Shown: positions 17,275 to 27,600, counted from the stretch's first letter. The stretch is DNA of 44,419 bases from Acidobacteriota bacterium (GCA_011523845.1 WTFV01000085.1:1-44419); one strand, 5' to 3'. Notes: generated from the letters alone by a model not told the origin. Numbers and translations: made by a program.

Positions 17275-17908
17275 TCAGGAGACTGCGTAGCCGAGCGTCC
17301 TGGCGATGTTCTTGAGCAAGCTGAGAAGAGCCGGGTCGCCGAGCGCACGATGAAAGCCCGGATGTTCCGGAACGACGCCGGCCGTCTCGGCGCGATCCGT
17401 CAGGACTATCGCCGGTCGGTTGGCGTGCATCGATGACGGATAACGGAGCCCGACGGTTGCGGGGTAGGCATCGTAGAATCCACGCGCCCAGTTCCGGGAC
17501 ACGGATCGAGGGTCGGTCATCAGGGCCATCGACGCGCCCGCGCGGGTGGCGAAGGAACCGGTGAGATCGAGGAGTGGCAATGGGACCGCGGTCTCGAACC
17601 CGACGAGCCATGGTTCCTTGTGCCAGCGACTGATGACGCGGGTGTGATGGAAGACTTCCGCGAAGCACGTCGCCGGCTCACCGGCCGCGTAGAGAACCGC
17701 CCGGTCCTGGTTAGGTCGCCTGTCGGCCGAGGTGGTGATCGAATCGGGCGGCGGTCGGCCCTGCGTGTCTGAAACGGTCCCACCGCGTGGGATGTAGCCC
17801 GCCGCGGAAGTAGATCCGCCAGGCCAGCGAGCCGGCCGGCAGGGTGTGCACGTCCGGGTTCAGCGCGTCGAGTCGGGCGATCTCGGGAGTGCGCGGGACC
17901 TTGGGCAC
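17275..17908 (-). pseudogene. RES-domain toxin (NAD+ phosphorylase family), frameshifted
   Basis: The two halves lie in different frames. The 5' half, from GTG 17908, gives AGSLAWRIYFRGGLHPTRWD and FRHAGPTAARFDHHLGRQ, then hits a stop. The 3' half gives RPNQDRAVLYAAGEPATCFA, PWLVGFE, LLDLTGSFATRAGASMA and the terminal ARTLGYAVS. Removing one G near 17720 joins them into an intact RES protein of about 210 residues. Known RES toxins destroy NAD+ and are neutralised by an Xre/ParS-type antitoxin encoded just upstream, as here. The gene starts 7 bp after the antitoxin stop. Inactivation or a sequencing error are both possible. Confidence 0.72.
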
Positions 17909-17915
17909 CGGCGCA

Positions 17916-18512
17916 TCACAGAGCGCTTGCCATCTCGACGACAGGCGCCGGATCCATGCCGGCCTTCAGCCAGTCGAGCGGACTGAGCGCGTGGCCGTCC
18001 GGTGCCTCCAACTCGGGGTCGGGGGTCGTGAACCAACGCAGCACGGAGACGGCATCGAGTGTGTTCGGCACGGCTGCGTTCACGGCCCCGATGTTCGGCA
18101 CGAGCCCGTCGTGAACGAACTGATGGATCGGGATCTTCCAGCGGCCGTCGACCCGGACGGCGTACAACGTACGCTCCCGGATCATCTGGCGCACCCGAAC
18201 CGAAGTGATTCCCCCGAGGCGTGCCGCGGCCTGGGCCGGCGTGAGGCCCGTAGCCAGGATCGCACCGAAGGCGGCGACGTACGTTGCCACGGGATCATCG
18301 CGGTCGGGGTGTTCCTCGACGTCAGCGCCGGCCCGTCGCAGCAAGGCGATCTCCGGCGGCGTCAACTCGTGGAGCGACGGCCCGTACAGCGTGCGGTGCA
18401 TGCTGTCGATTGCCTGCTGAAGTGCTGCGTTCAGAGCCCTTGGCGGCCGGGCCGAAAGGCCGTGCGTCTGGAAATAGCGATCGTCCGCCGGGTGCGCGTG
18501 TCGCTGCGGCAT
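17916..18512 (-). CDS. RES-partner antitoxin-like DNA-binding protein
   Basis: A 198-residue protein with a helix-turn-helix-like block (TPAQAAARLGGITSVRVRQM) followed by a beta-wing (RWKIPIHQFV). It ends in an RES-associated C-terminal part (TLDAVSVLRWF, GHALSPLDWLKAGMDPAPVV) as found in antitoxins beside RES toxins. Role: binds and neutralises the RES toxin and probably represses its own promoter; inferred from family and position. ATG 18512 is used. A TTGACA hexamer sits within a palindrome just upstream, and the transcript may be nearly leaderless, so a downstream start is possible. The antitoxin remains intact although the toxin is frameshifted. Confidence 0.65.
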   Translation of the reverse strand: MPQRHAHPADDRYFQTHGLSARPPRALNAALQQAIDSMHRTLYGPSLHELTPPEIALLRRAGADVEEHPDRDDPVATYVAAFGAILATGLTPAQAAARLGGITSVRVRQMIRERTLYAVRVDGRWKIPIHQFVHDGLVPNIGAVNAAVPNTLDAVSVLRWFTTPDPELEAPDGHALSPLDWLKAGMDPAPVVEMASAL

Positions 18513-18532
18513 CTCGATATCGGTTTTCGTTT

Positions 18533-18547
18533 GCTTTTGTCAAAAGC
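18533..18547. promoter_or_regulatory. Perfect palindrome at the antitoxin promoter
   Basis: GCTTTTG-T-CAAAAGC, 7-bp perfect arms around one base, 20 bp upstream of the antitoxin ATG. The minus strand contains a TTGACA -35-like hexamer inside it. It is a good candidate operator for autoregulation of the toxin-antitoxin pair. Confidence 0.6.
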
Positions 18548-18550
18548 AGA

Positions 18551-18568
18551 GAGAATCGTATCATTCTC
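18551..18568. promoter_or_regulatory. Second inverted repeat upstream of the antitoxin
   Basis: GAGAAT-CGTATC-ATTCTC, 6-bp perfect arms with a 6-bp centre, adjacent to the palindrome at 18533-18547. Its sequence differs from the first palindrome, so it could be a second site or a promoter core. Confidence 0.45.
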
Positions 18569-18668
18569 GATCGATTGGTATCGAACATGCGGAGCCGGCG
18601 CGCCGTGAACGAGACCGGCCCACGAGTCGAGCCGATGCCGTTACAGGTTCCCGTTCGCGGCGGTTGCG

Positions 18669-21600
18669 TCAAGCCAGCGGGAGTCGGGGCATGGCCGGGG
18701 CGCCGTCGCGGGGACGCAGGTGGTTCTGGATGGATTCGAGTGTCGAGCGTTCCTCGGAACCGGGGTCGGCCAGCTCGATCAGCGCCTGGACCACCCGGGC
18801 GAACAGCTCGTGGCGCCACAGACCGCGTTCCTCCAGATAGGCGTCCACCCGGCTCTGCTCTCCGGTCTTCCAGCGGTGCATCAGCGCGTGGACGCAGTCG
18901 ACGAGCGGCGGCGCGGCGCCCTCGGGCGATGGCTCGCCCAGACCGCGGACGCGGCGACGATTCCACGGTTTCAATCGAACCGCGCCCGATCCGGTTTCGC
19001 CGTCGTCCGCACTCTCGGGCTCGTCTTCCTCGGGAGACGCTTCACGACCGCCACGGGCGAGCAGATCGAGACTGCCGGCGAGCTCCGAATCGGACAGGTT
19101 GCACGACAGCGCGTACAGGATGCAGGCGCCGGCCGGGGCTGGGTCGAGGCCGAAGTCGGTCCGATGCAGCAGGTAGTAGGTGGTCGCATCGTCCAGCTCG
19201 CCGGCCGCCGCGTCGTCGCCCGCGAGGAGCTGGCTGACCACGAAGCCCACCACCATCCGCCGCACTCGCCGCAGGAACTCGGCCACGGTCAGGAACCTGC
19301 CTTGCTCGTCGCTCCGTTTGACCACCGGATAGCGGCTGAACGCTTCGAGCGCGGGCCCGGTCGCGGCCCACACGAAATCGGGACCGCGGATGACGGCATC
19401 CCAGAAGTCGCGCAGCCGCGTGGTGATCTTCGCGCGCATGTCCGCCAGCACGGGTCCGTGCCAGCCGTGGCGGGTGTCGGCGGGACGCTTGCGGCAGACC
19501 AGCCAGATGGAGGAGGCGAGCGCCGCCGAAGACCGGGATCGTTGTCGGGGTTGTCTCTCGGTCTGGATGGGCCACGACGCGTCCACGACGAAGCCGGCGC
19601 GGATGAGGGCCGAGACGAGCGTTTCCCAGGCTTCCGGCTGCTTGTTGGCGAAGACGAGCACGAGCCGCCCGTCGTCCCGTAGCGACGCGTGGAAGCGGGA
19701 GAACGCCAGCGCCATCCCGTCCTCGTAGTTCTGCCGGGATGCCTGCCGGTCGCCCCGGAAACGGCTGGCGTCATCGATGAGCTCTCCGTCGCCTGCGTCG
19801 GCGTCCCATTTCGGCCCGAGGGCCCCGGCGAAGACCGCGTCGGTCTCCGGTGAAAGGCCGTGCAGGACCCGGCGCAGCCAGACGTGGAAGAAGTCCATCA
19901 GATCGGAATAGGGAATGGCGTCGTAGTAGGGCGGGTCCGTGCAGACGAGGTCGAACTGTTCCGACGACGGCACGCTCGCCGCCGATCGCTGCACGACGCG
20001 CGGGGCGGGCGCGTCCGCCACGGCCGCCTGGGTATGCTCGACGACACGGGCGATCCATTCGACGGCCTGTATGAAGCCGCCGGTCGTGTCTGACAGGGGA
20101 CAGGACTCGGCGAAGTCCCATACCATCGGCAATGCGAAACGGGCGAACGTACTCCGGATCTTGTCGTGGTCGTTCGTCCACGTCGCCAATGCGCTGCCGC
20201 GGTCGGCGAGACGGCTGACCGATGGCGCCAGGCAAGCCGTCAGGGCTTCACGCCACTCCCGCGGATAACCGTCCATTTCGTCCGCGCACCGCCGGATTCC
20301 CTGAACGAAGGCGCCCAGCACCAGCAGTTGTCGATCAGTGAAGAGCGTGCGCCAACGGTGGAAACCGTAGCCATCCACCGAGAATGCACGTGATGCTCCC
20401 GACCCGGCTTTGGGCGTCGGATCGTCTGGCAGGCCGAACGGTACGTCCGCGTACAAGACATCGAGCTCGTCTTGTCCGACCTCGGCGACCTCGATTTCGT
20501 GCGCGGTCGGCAGGCGGTACTCCTTGCCCCGCTGGCCGTCGACGACCACGGCCGTCATGCGGACACCGAGGCGTCCGGTCCTCCCGGCCGCGCGCAGATC
20601 CTGCATCGTCGCGATCGTCCCGCAACCAGGACAGGTCGCGCCGCTCCGGCTCATCGTGCCCCCGCCGAGTCGCTTGTCGTGCTCTCGCCTTCGTGCCGCG
20701 TTTCCCGGCCCCTCGGGTACGTTCTGGTCGATGACGAACCCGACGCCCGAGCCGTCGTCGCGCGGCATCATCTTCAGCAGCACGCGCTTCGCTCCCTTCT
20801 TGCATAGCCAGCGCGTCTTCAGCAGCGGAATCTCCGCCCGACAGCCGGCGCAGCGGACGGTCCGCGCCCAGAGATAGGCAACCACGGGCTTGGCGACCCA
20901 GCGCGGATTAGCGTCGTGCTCCAGGTAGAGCGAGTCGAACTCTTTGTTCAGCGCAGCGGTCGACACTCGTCCTTCCGCATCCGGCTCGAGCAGTTGCGGT
21001 GCCCGACGTCGGTAGCGCTTCGTTGCTGACCGGGCTGCCCGGCGCCGCTTGGGAGCCGCCGGTTCGAATTCTGCGTACGTGGGGTAGCGCGCGGCCAGTT
21101 CGCGCCGCACGCCGTCGAGCACCCGCGTGCCCCACGCCCGCAGATGCCACGCCAGATCCGCCGACTCCGCCGGCGATGGCGCTTCCAGCAGTCCGCCGAG
21201 GCTCTCGGTCGCCGGCTCCTCGTCCAGGTGGCCCAGCTTCGCCAGCTCCCGCCGTACGTCCTGTACCCTCACCACGCCCCGCGCCTGCAGAAACGCCGTG
21301 GCGAAGGCGCGGTCGCCCACGGCGAATGCCGGCAGCGGCCGTGTCTGTCCCGCCAGCAGCCGCGGGTAGTGCAGCGTGCAGCGCAGGACGAACCACGCCA
21401 CTGGATTGAGGTCCGCCGCGACCACCTCGCAGCCGAGCCGCATCGCTTCGAGGGGGATTGCCCCGCCTCCCGCGAATGGATCCAGCACTCGGGGCGAACG
21501 TCCGCCGAAGGCCTCCCGGATCTCGCGCCGGAACGCCTCGATCTCGGAGGAGTCCTCACGCCCCCAGTGCAGAATCCCGCCCTGTGTTTCCTGCTTCACG

Positions 21601-21845
21601 TCGGCCCGCGCTTCCGGCGGGAGGCGCCCCGCTATTCGGTCGAGCAGCGCCCGCCGCGCCTGCGGGTTGCCCGGATCGCGCAGCAGCGTCGCCAGCAGCA
21701 CGGCCCGGCTGGCCGCCAGCGGCCGGCGCGCCGGCCAGATGTGCAGCGTGGAGATGTGTCCGTGGCGGACGTTCTTCTCGTGTACCGAATCGATCGATGT
21801 CTGCCTGAGCGGGAAGATGGTTTCGATGAGCCTGGTGTCGGGCAT
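18669..21845 (-). CDS. DUF1156 DNA methyltransferase with zinc ribbon
   Basis: A 1058-residue SAM-dependent methylase of the COG1743 type. The N-terminal DUF1156 block (FPLRQTSIDSVHEKNVRHGH, HIWPARRPLAASRA) leads into the SAM motif DPFAGGGAIPLEAMRLG (from residue 122). The catalytic DPPYYDAIPYSD lies near residues 636-647, predicting amino-methylation (N6-adenine or N4-cytosine). Between them are paired cysteines of a zinc ribbon (CAGC near 330 and CPGC near 405). It probably provides self-marking for a defence complex with the SNF2 helicase and DUF499 ATPase. It starts 100 bp after the KAP gene; no strong ribosome-binding site is visible. Confidence 0.87.
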   Translation of the reverse strand: MPDTRLIETIFPLRQTSIDSVHEKNVRHGHISTLHIWPARRPLAASRAVLLATLLRDPGNPQARRALLDRIAGRLPPEARADVKQETQGGILHWGREDSSEIEAFRREIREAFGGRSPRVLDPFAGGGAIPLEAMRLGCEVVAADLNPVAWFVLRCTLHYPRLLAGQTRPLPAFAVGDRAFATAFLQARGVVRVQDVRRELAKLGHLDEEPATESLGGLLEAPSPAESADLAWHLRAWGTRVLDGVRRELAARYPTYAEFEPAAPKRRRAARSATKRYRRRAPQLLEPDAEGRVSTAALNKEFDSLYLEHDANPRWVAKPVVAYLWARTVRCAGCRAEIPLLKTRWLCKKGAKRVLLKMMPRDDGSGVGFVIDQNVPEGPGNAARRREHDKRLGGGTMSRSGATCPGCGTIATMQDLRAAGRTGRLGVRMTAVVVDGQRGKEYRLPTAHEIEVAEVGQDELDVLYADVPFGLPDDPTPKAGSGASRAFSVDGYGFHRWRTLFTDRQLLVLGAFVQGIRRCADEMDGYPREWREALTACLAPSVSRLADRGSALATWTNDHDKIRSTFARFALPMVWDFAESCPLSDTTGGFIQAVEWIARVVEHTQAAVADAPAPRVVQRSAASVPSSEQFDLVCTDPPYYDAIPYSDLMDFFHVWLRRVLHGLSPETDAVFAGALGPKWDADAGDGELIDDASRFRGDRQASRQNYEDGMALAFSRFHASLRDDGRLVLVFANKQPEAWETLVSALIRAGFVVDASWPIQTERQPRQRSRSSAALASSIWLVCRKRPADTRHGWHGPVLADMRAKITTRLRDFWDAVIRGPDFVWAATGPALEAFSRYPVVKRSDEQGRFLTVAEFLRRVRRMVVGFVVSQLLAGDDAAAGELDDATTYYLLHRTDFGLDPAPAGACILYALSCNLSDSELAGSLDLLARGGREASPEEDEPESADDGETGSGAVRLKPWNRRRVRGLGEPSPEGAAPPLVDCVHALMHRWKTGEQSRVDAYLEERGLWRHELFARVVQALIELADPGSEERSTLESIQNHLRPRDGAPAMPRLPLA

Positions 21846-21945
21846 TGATAGAGTCGCTGCGTCTGGAGATACGCTTTTGCCGCTACCCTACATGAGTGCA
21901 GGCTGACGTGATTCCGGATCGAAGGAGGCAGATTCAAGTTGCAGG

Positions 21946-23322
21946 TCATCCCGACTCAGGTTGCCAGAAATCGTCTATGTACCGGCAAGTTACCTTGACC
22001 ATGTCGGTTCTCTCTATGTCGAAAAGGGCGGCGGAACCATGCAGGCTGTGCAGACGTTGCCACTCCTGCCCACTCAACTCCTTCTCGGTTGCTGTTGCGT
22101 ATTTCCACGCGGATTTCATCGAATCCTTGGACATGTCCCCGCTCCATTCGTCGAGCCTTAAGAACTTCAGGGCATCATTCATGTCGAGATGTCCTGTTCT
22201 TGCCTGCCCGTACGTTCCAGGGGCGACGACTCGCATGACGCAAAGGCCGGAAATGAGGGGAGGCAGGCGGAAACACCTCCTGTTGGTCGCGGCGCATACA
22301 AGCGCGACGGTGCCTGCAACGCGTTCGAGGGTTCGAAGGGGCAGGTCGTACGTTTCCGCCAGGCCCCACAATTGGTTGGTGACGAGTTCGAGCAGTCTCG
22401 GCTCATCGATCCGCACAGCCATCTTCTTGAACAGATGGTTCAGGTACTCGAGACGGTGTCTTTGCCGTCGTTCGTCGGGCACAGGCAATGTGACGCGCAA
22501 ATGATGGAACTTCTCAAGGTACAGGGCCCCGGAGTCAACGCCGTACTCCTTCTCGACCATCCGAGCTAATTGGGGCAGGTGAGCGACAAGTACGAAGATG
22601 ACCTCGTCGACGGAGAACAGGTGCTTGATTCGCTCCAACAGGTTCAACGCGAACGTCGGCTTGCAGCGATCCAGCTCGTCAACGATGAAGACGAACTTCT
22701 GCTTTGCCTTGTCTGGCGGTACGGTTTCTTCCGTCCCGGATGTCGTGCTCTGGGCGAGCTTCCTCGCCAGTTCGGACAGGCGCTCGCGGAACTCGCTGAC
22801 CGCCTTCGTGTTCTCATCAGCCTTCACGATGCGCTTCTCGAGCTGCGAGCTGTTCACTGATTCGATGGACTCCACCAGCTTAGACACCGCAGAGGAAGGT
22901 AGCGCGCCTTGCGTGACGAGACTCACAACGATCCTTGTGGCGATGGACGGCAGCGCCTTAGTGACGCGGGCCGCGGACTCAAGGAATGATGCCTTGAGCT
23001 TCTCGATTCCCTCGAGCTTCTCGTCCTTCGAACACGCGTGGATCGCGCCCGCGAGCGCGACGAATGCGTCGTCCTGGTAGTCGTTGGCGAAGGCGTCGAA
23101 CTGCACGACGGCGTGGCCTCGTTGCCGAAGCAGACCGGCCCACTGTTGAGTGAATGTGGTCTTGCCGCTTCCCCACGCCCCGTCGAGCACGATGACCGGG
23201 GCTGAGTCGAGTGCTTCGACTATGTCGGCGAACCGTTGTCCGAAGGCTTTATATCCGAAGAGATCGGTCTTCTCGAATCCCTCGTCGGGACCGATGGCGA
23301 GTGAAGGTGGTGCGAGTCTCAT
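21946..23322 (-). CDS. KAP-family P-loop NTPase
   Basis: A 458-residue STAND-like NTPase. The N-terminus LFGYKAFGQRFADIVEAL precedes Walker A GAWGSGKT (48-55). Walker B is VFIVDELDRCKP (from 211), followed by the KAP-specific FALNLLERIKHLFSV and VIFVLVAHLPQL. No obvious membrane helices interrupt the P-loop domain, unlike many KAP proteins. KAP NTPases occur in phage-defence and membrane-associated signalling contexts; the function here is unknown. ATG 23322 overlaps the TGA of the DUF6988-like gene (ATGA), so it is translationally coupled as the last gene of a four-gene cassette. Confidence 0.82.
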   Translation of the reverse strand: MRLAPPSLAIGPDEGFEKTDLFGYKAFGQRFADIVEALDSAPVIVLDGAWGSGKTTFTQQWAGLLRQRGHAVVQFDAFANDYQDDAFVALAGAIHACSKDEKLEGIEKLKASFLESAARVTKALPSIATRIVVSLVTQGALPSSAVSKLVESIESVNSSQLEKRIVKADENTKAVSEFRERLSELARKLAQSTTSGTEETVPPDKAKQKFVFIVDELDRCKPTFALNLLERIKHLFSVDEVIFVLVAHLPQLARMVEKEYGVDSGALYLEKFHHLRVTLPVPDERRQRHRLEYLNHLFKKMAVRIDEPRLLELVTNQLWGLAETYDLPLRTLERVAGTVALVCAATNRRCFRLPPLISGLCVMRVVAPGTYGQARTGHLDMNDALKFLRLDEWSGDMSKDSMKSAWKYATATEKELSGQEWQRLHSLHGSAALFDIERTDMVKVTCRYIDDFWQPESG

Positions 23323-24140
23323 TCGTGGGTCTCCGCTCGCGCGGCCGGTGGTTCGACAGGCGCGACGTATGCATTGAGTTGTTCCAGTACCGTCCTGGCT
23401 AGCGCTTCGTCGCCCGCCATGCTGGCGAACTCGGCGGCTGTAGCGAGTTGTATCATTCCGGCCGAACGCAAGACCTGCATGACCTCGAGGAGCTTGTAGT
23501 TCGACTTCAGTCCGTCCGCCGTCAGTCGGGCGCCGATTTGCTGAAACCCCCCGTGCGTGTAGCTGCACAGGTGCTTCCAAAAGCTACCGGCCATGTACGA
23601 CGATCCATCTCGCTTGAACGTGTTGTCCAATCCGTCAAGGATTGCACCTTTGACAGGAAACTTGTCTCGGCCGGCGTCATCGACTTGGCTGTCTGTGGCG
23701 GCGTACCGCAGCCATAAGCCTCGCCAGAAGGTCTCGTGCAGCGGCCGTTGGAGCGCCAGCGCCGAACCGAAGCACTTGTCCTGCGTGAGCACGACGATTG
23801 ACTGGCCGTGTTCGAGAACCAGGTGGAGGCAGCCGGCAGCGAGCTGGATCCTCTTGCTGTCCCCGAGGCCGGGTATCGTGAAGTGAGCGAAATTGCCGGC
23901 GATATAAATCAGAGCACGTTCGGCTTCCTGAAGAGCCGGGCCAAGCAGAGCGTCGAAAGCCGGGTCTTGCTCGTCGACGTCGGCGAGCAGGGCCTGGGTT
24001 CGTTCGGACGCAGCGATTGCTGCGCTGGTGCGGACGGCTCGACGGCGGGCCGTTGCAGCGGCCTTGTGCATGGCTTCGTGGACACTGCGCAGGCTCGGAT
24101 TGCTAGGTACGAGGCCGGGTGACGATTCCGGGTTGCTCAT
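23319..24140 (-). CDS. DUF6988-like helical protein
   Basis: 273 residues, predicted mostly alpha-helical and cytosolic. The central part (LVLEHGQSIVVL, CFGSALALQRPLHETFWRG, WKHLCSYTHGGFQQI) fits a family known to me as DUF6988, of unknown function; assignment is from pattern memory. The conserved His and Arg residues (ETFWRGLWLR, SYTHGG) suggest a buried polar site. ATG 24140 overlaps the stop of the zeta-like gene and its own stop overlaps the KAP start (both ATGA). It sits between a predicted kinase and an NTPase, so a partner or sensor role is plausible but unproven. Confidence 0.6.
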   Translation of the reverse strand: MSNPESSPGLVPSNPSLRSVHEAMHKAAATARRRAVRTSAAIAASERTQALLADVDEQDPAFDALLGPALQEAERALIYIAGNFAHFTIPGLGDSKRIQLAAGCLHLVLEHGQSIVVLTQDKCFGSALALQRPLHETFWRGLWLRYAATDSQVDDAGRDKFPVKGAILDGLDNTFKRDGSSYMAGSFWKHLCSYTHGGFQQIGARLTADGLKSNYKLLEVMQVLRSAGMIQLATAAEFASMAGDEALARTVLEQLNAYVAPVEPPAARAETHE

Positions 24141-24658
24141 TGGTGCTTTCCTTCTGCGACGAGGATCGGTGCGGCACCCGAATTGTCGTACAGGAGCCAT
24201 TCGTCGACGAGGTCGCGATATAGCGTCTCGAAGTTGTGCCAGCCGGCATGAAACCGGCGGTGGACGGTCGCTTCGGGCACGGCGTGCCCGCCCTCGGCTA
24301 CACGCTGTCTGACACGAGCCACTGCCAGTTCCGGCGACGGCAGCCGGAGAAAGACGAGCGTAACGTGGTAACCGCACCGGCGCCATTCGGCGAGGGAACG
24401 GGCCAGGACGCGGCCGCTGAGCGTCGTTTCGAAGGCGAAGCTGTGCTCCCGCTTTGCGTTGTCGTTGAGCGCCTTCAGCATCACCTTGCTCGCTTGCATC
24501 GCAGCCAGATCCGGATCGAATTGACTCAATCCGGCGGCAAGTTGATCCGCGTTGACGAACCGAGGGCAGTTCTCGTTCTGCAGGTAGTTCATCGCGAACG
24601 TCGACTTGCCGGCGCCGTTCGGCCCGGCGATGACGATTACGCGCTTGCCCGTACTCAT
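24137..24658 (-). CDS. Zeta-toxin-like P-loop kinase
   Basis: A 173-residue protein with Walker A GPNGAGKST (12-20), Asp38 in FVNADQL, FAFETTLSGR (Glu77) and the family's arginine-rich VRQRVAEGGHAVPEATVHRRF region. This is the layout of zeta/PezT-type and related stand-alone kinases. Classical zeta toxins phosphorylate UDP-N-acetylglucosamine and have an epsilon antitoxin. No epsilon-like gene is present, so another substrate or a non-toxin role is likely. ATG 24658 overlaps the helicase stop (ATGA) and the gene's stop overlaps the DUF6988-like start. Confidence 0.78.
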   Translation of the reverse strand: MSTGKRVIVIAGPNGAGKSTFAMNYLQNENCPRFVNADQLAAGLSQFDPDLAAMQASKVMLKALNDNAKREHSFAFETTLSGRVLARSLAEWRRCGYHVTLVFLRLPSPELAVARVRQRVAEGGHAVPEATVHRRFHAGWHNFETLYRDLVDEWLLYDNSGAAPILVAEGKHQ

Positions 24659-27600
24659 GGCTCCGTGTCCGTCGGCGTATCCGGTTCTGTGAGTTCCATC
24701 ACCTTCAGCAGCGCCGTGGCGGTGATGGTGAACATCGACGATGCGCGGTGCTTCGCGAACAGCTTGTGGAACGGATTCTGCACGCGGACCAGCGTGGGCG
24801 CGGGCGTCGCGCAGTCGAGGACGACGTACAGCCAGTATCGATCGCCGAGGTGGAATGCCTGCTTCCACTCGTTCAGCTCCATCTGGACGGCGGTGCGGCC
24901 GGCGCGGCCCTTGACCTCGATGCACCGCGGTTCGCCGCCGGGCGGGTGCGCCAGCAGGTCGAAGCCGGGCCAGTCGGGGAGACCGGCCGCGCGGGCGAGC
25001 GCCGGTCGCGAGACGTCCTGCACGCGCGCGCCGCGGTCGTGCTCCCAGCCGGTGGCGATGCGGACGGCGATGTCTTCGGCGCGTTCCTCGACACGCGTGT
25101 CGTCGTCCCGGCCGGCAGGCACGACGAGGGCGTGGGCGAGGAAGCGAATCCCGCCTCCCGCGATGCGGTCCGGCGCGCGACCGACCTGCTCCAGGGCGCG
25201 CTGCCGCTCGGCCCTTGTCTCTCGTTGTGCCCGTTTGACCGCTTCGAGTTCCTCCCTGGCGTCATCGCTCCCGTGCCCGCCGCTGAGCGCCGTTCGGCGG
25301 GCGGCGAGCTCGGCGGCCCGGCATTCGAAGTTCGCGGCGACGCGGCGGCGGCGGTCGGGTAGTTCGGCGTGCCGTACGGCGCGTTGCTCCTCGACGATGC
25401 GCTCGAGCAGGTTCCCCGCATGTGCGGTGGCCTCGGCGCGCAGGCGGAGCGCGCGTCCCGCGAGCGGGACGGCGCCCGGAGCGACGCCGGGCGCGGGGCG
25501 CAGCAACAGCAACGCCTCGACGGAGCATTCGGCGGGCGCTCCGCGTTCCCCCTGGCGCAACGCCAGCAGGCGGCGTTCCCGGGGAGCCGGTGCGTCCGCC
25601 GCATCGGCGTGTCGGGGCGAACGGCTGGGCGATCCGGCATCCGTCTCTTCCGGTTTCTCGGTGACGGAGATTTCCGCCAGATGCACGAGGTACGGCGCCT
25701 CGGCGCGCGGGTCGGTGAAGATGGCGCCGCGCAGCGCGTCGCCGCCGCATGCGTGCAGCACGCGATCCCGCAGGGCGTCGAAGACCGGTTCGCCGGGGTG
25801 CAGCCAGATGCAGGGAGCGTTGGTCCTGGGCCGGCGCACGCGGAGGTGGTCGCGCGCGGCCGGCGGATGACCGTCGAGAGCCGGAAGCAACGGATCGAGT
25901 GCGGTGGGCCGTGCCGGGGACAACGCGAAGTCGTCGTCGAGATCGCCACGGATCGTCAGTCCGAGCAGTCGTGCGGCCGTTTCCAGGAACCGGCGCACGT
26001 AGGCCGGAAGCAGTTGCAGGTACCGCTCGCGATCGAGGTCGCCGCGCAGCGCGTCGAGACGCTCCGCCACCTCTCCCGGCCGGCCGTAGATCCGCGCGTC
26101 GGCGGCTTCGATGCGGCCGACCTGCCCGGTGGTCAGCGCAGTGTCCAACCGGTCGCGGACCCGCCGTTCGCCGTCGTCGGTCAGCGTCTCGAGCAGGTAG
26201 TCGCCGAGCGACCGGTTGCCGACGAGCCGGCCGATGACGTCGAAGACCTTGTCGGAACGCAACTCCTGGCGGATCGCCTCCAGCTTGTCGAGCAGCACGT
26301 GCAGCACGCGGCCCTCGCGAGTGCTGGTGGCGACGAGGTTGACGATCACCACGTCGCGCCGCTGGCCGTAGCGGTGGATACGCCCCAGGCGCTGTTCCAG
26401 GCGCGCGGGATTCCAGGGAATGTCGTAGTTGACCATCAGCCGGCAGAACTGCAGGTTGATGCCTTCCCCGGCCGCGTCCGTGGCGACGAGGAAACGGGCG
26501 CCGTCGGGCTGGCGGAACCGCTCGACCGCCGCTTCGCGTTCCGGCCACGCCATGCCGCCGTGAATCGAGACGATCCGTCCCGCGTGCCCGAGGCCCTCCA
26601 GACGCCGGATCAGGTGCTCGACCGTGTCGCGGTGCTCGCTGAAGACCAGCCACTTGTCGCCGGCGTAGCGCCGGTCGTCGAGCACTGCGCGAAGCCGTTC
26701 GAACTTCGACTCGGCCCCCGCCTCGATCAGGCGGCTCGCCCGCGCCACCAGCCCGTCGATGGTGGCGATCTCCTCGCGCAACTCGTCGATCGTCACGGCT
26801 ACCACCGCTCCGAGGACCGCCTCCTCGTACGCCGCCGTGCGCGCAACGGCGGTGTCGTCGTAGCCGGCGTCGGCGTCGGCCAGCGCATCGAGGATATCGT
26901 TGTCGTCGGCGTCGCCGGGCGGGAGTTGTGCGGAGCGGAGATCCGCTGCGGCGATGCGTCCGGCAGCCAGATCCTCGACCGTGCGCCGGAGCCTCCCGAC
27001 TCGCCGTTCCAGCGACCGGCGAAGCGCCCACGTGGAGCTGGCGAGGCGCCGCTGGAACACGCTCAGGGCAAGGCGGGCCGCCGGCCGGTTGTCCAGCGCG
27101 CGACCGTACGAGCGGCGCAGCCAGGCCGTGGTGAGGTCGTACAGCGCCTGCTCGCCGTCGGGGCCCGGCGTCAGGTCGTAGCCGAACGTGGCGCAGGTGC
27201 GCTGCGGGAAGAGCGGTCGGCCGGCCAGGTCGACCATCTCCTCCTTGGTCCGGCGGATGAAGTGGCGGGCGCGCGCCGCAGCCGGGAAGCGGCGGAACGC
27301 CTCTTCGGCGCCGAGGGCGTGCGGGTCGAGCAGGCGCCACAACTGGTGGTAGGGCGAGGCCTTGCCCATGTGCGGCGTGGCGCTCAGCAGCAGGAGATGG
27401 CGCGCGCTCCAGCCCAGGCCGGCGAAACGACTTTCGGGAGCGGCGCAGCCGGCCAGCGCCTCGGCGAGCTGGTAGCGGCGGGACTTGCGGGTGCGCCGGC
27501 GTTCCCTCGAGGCGGACAGCTTGTGCGCCTCGTCGAAGACCGCCAGATCGTAGGGGGCCACCGTGGTACTCCGCAGCCGCTCGAACACGGTGTCGCCGGC

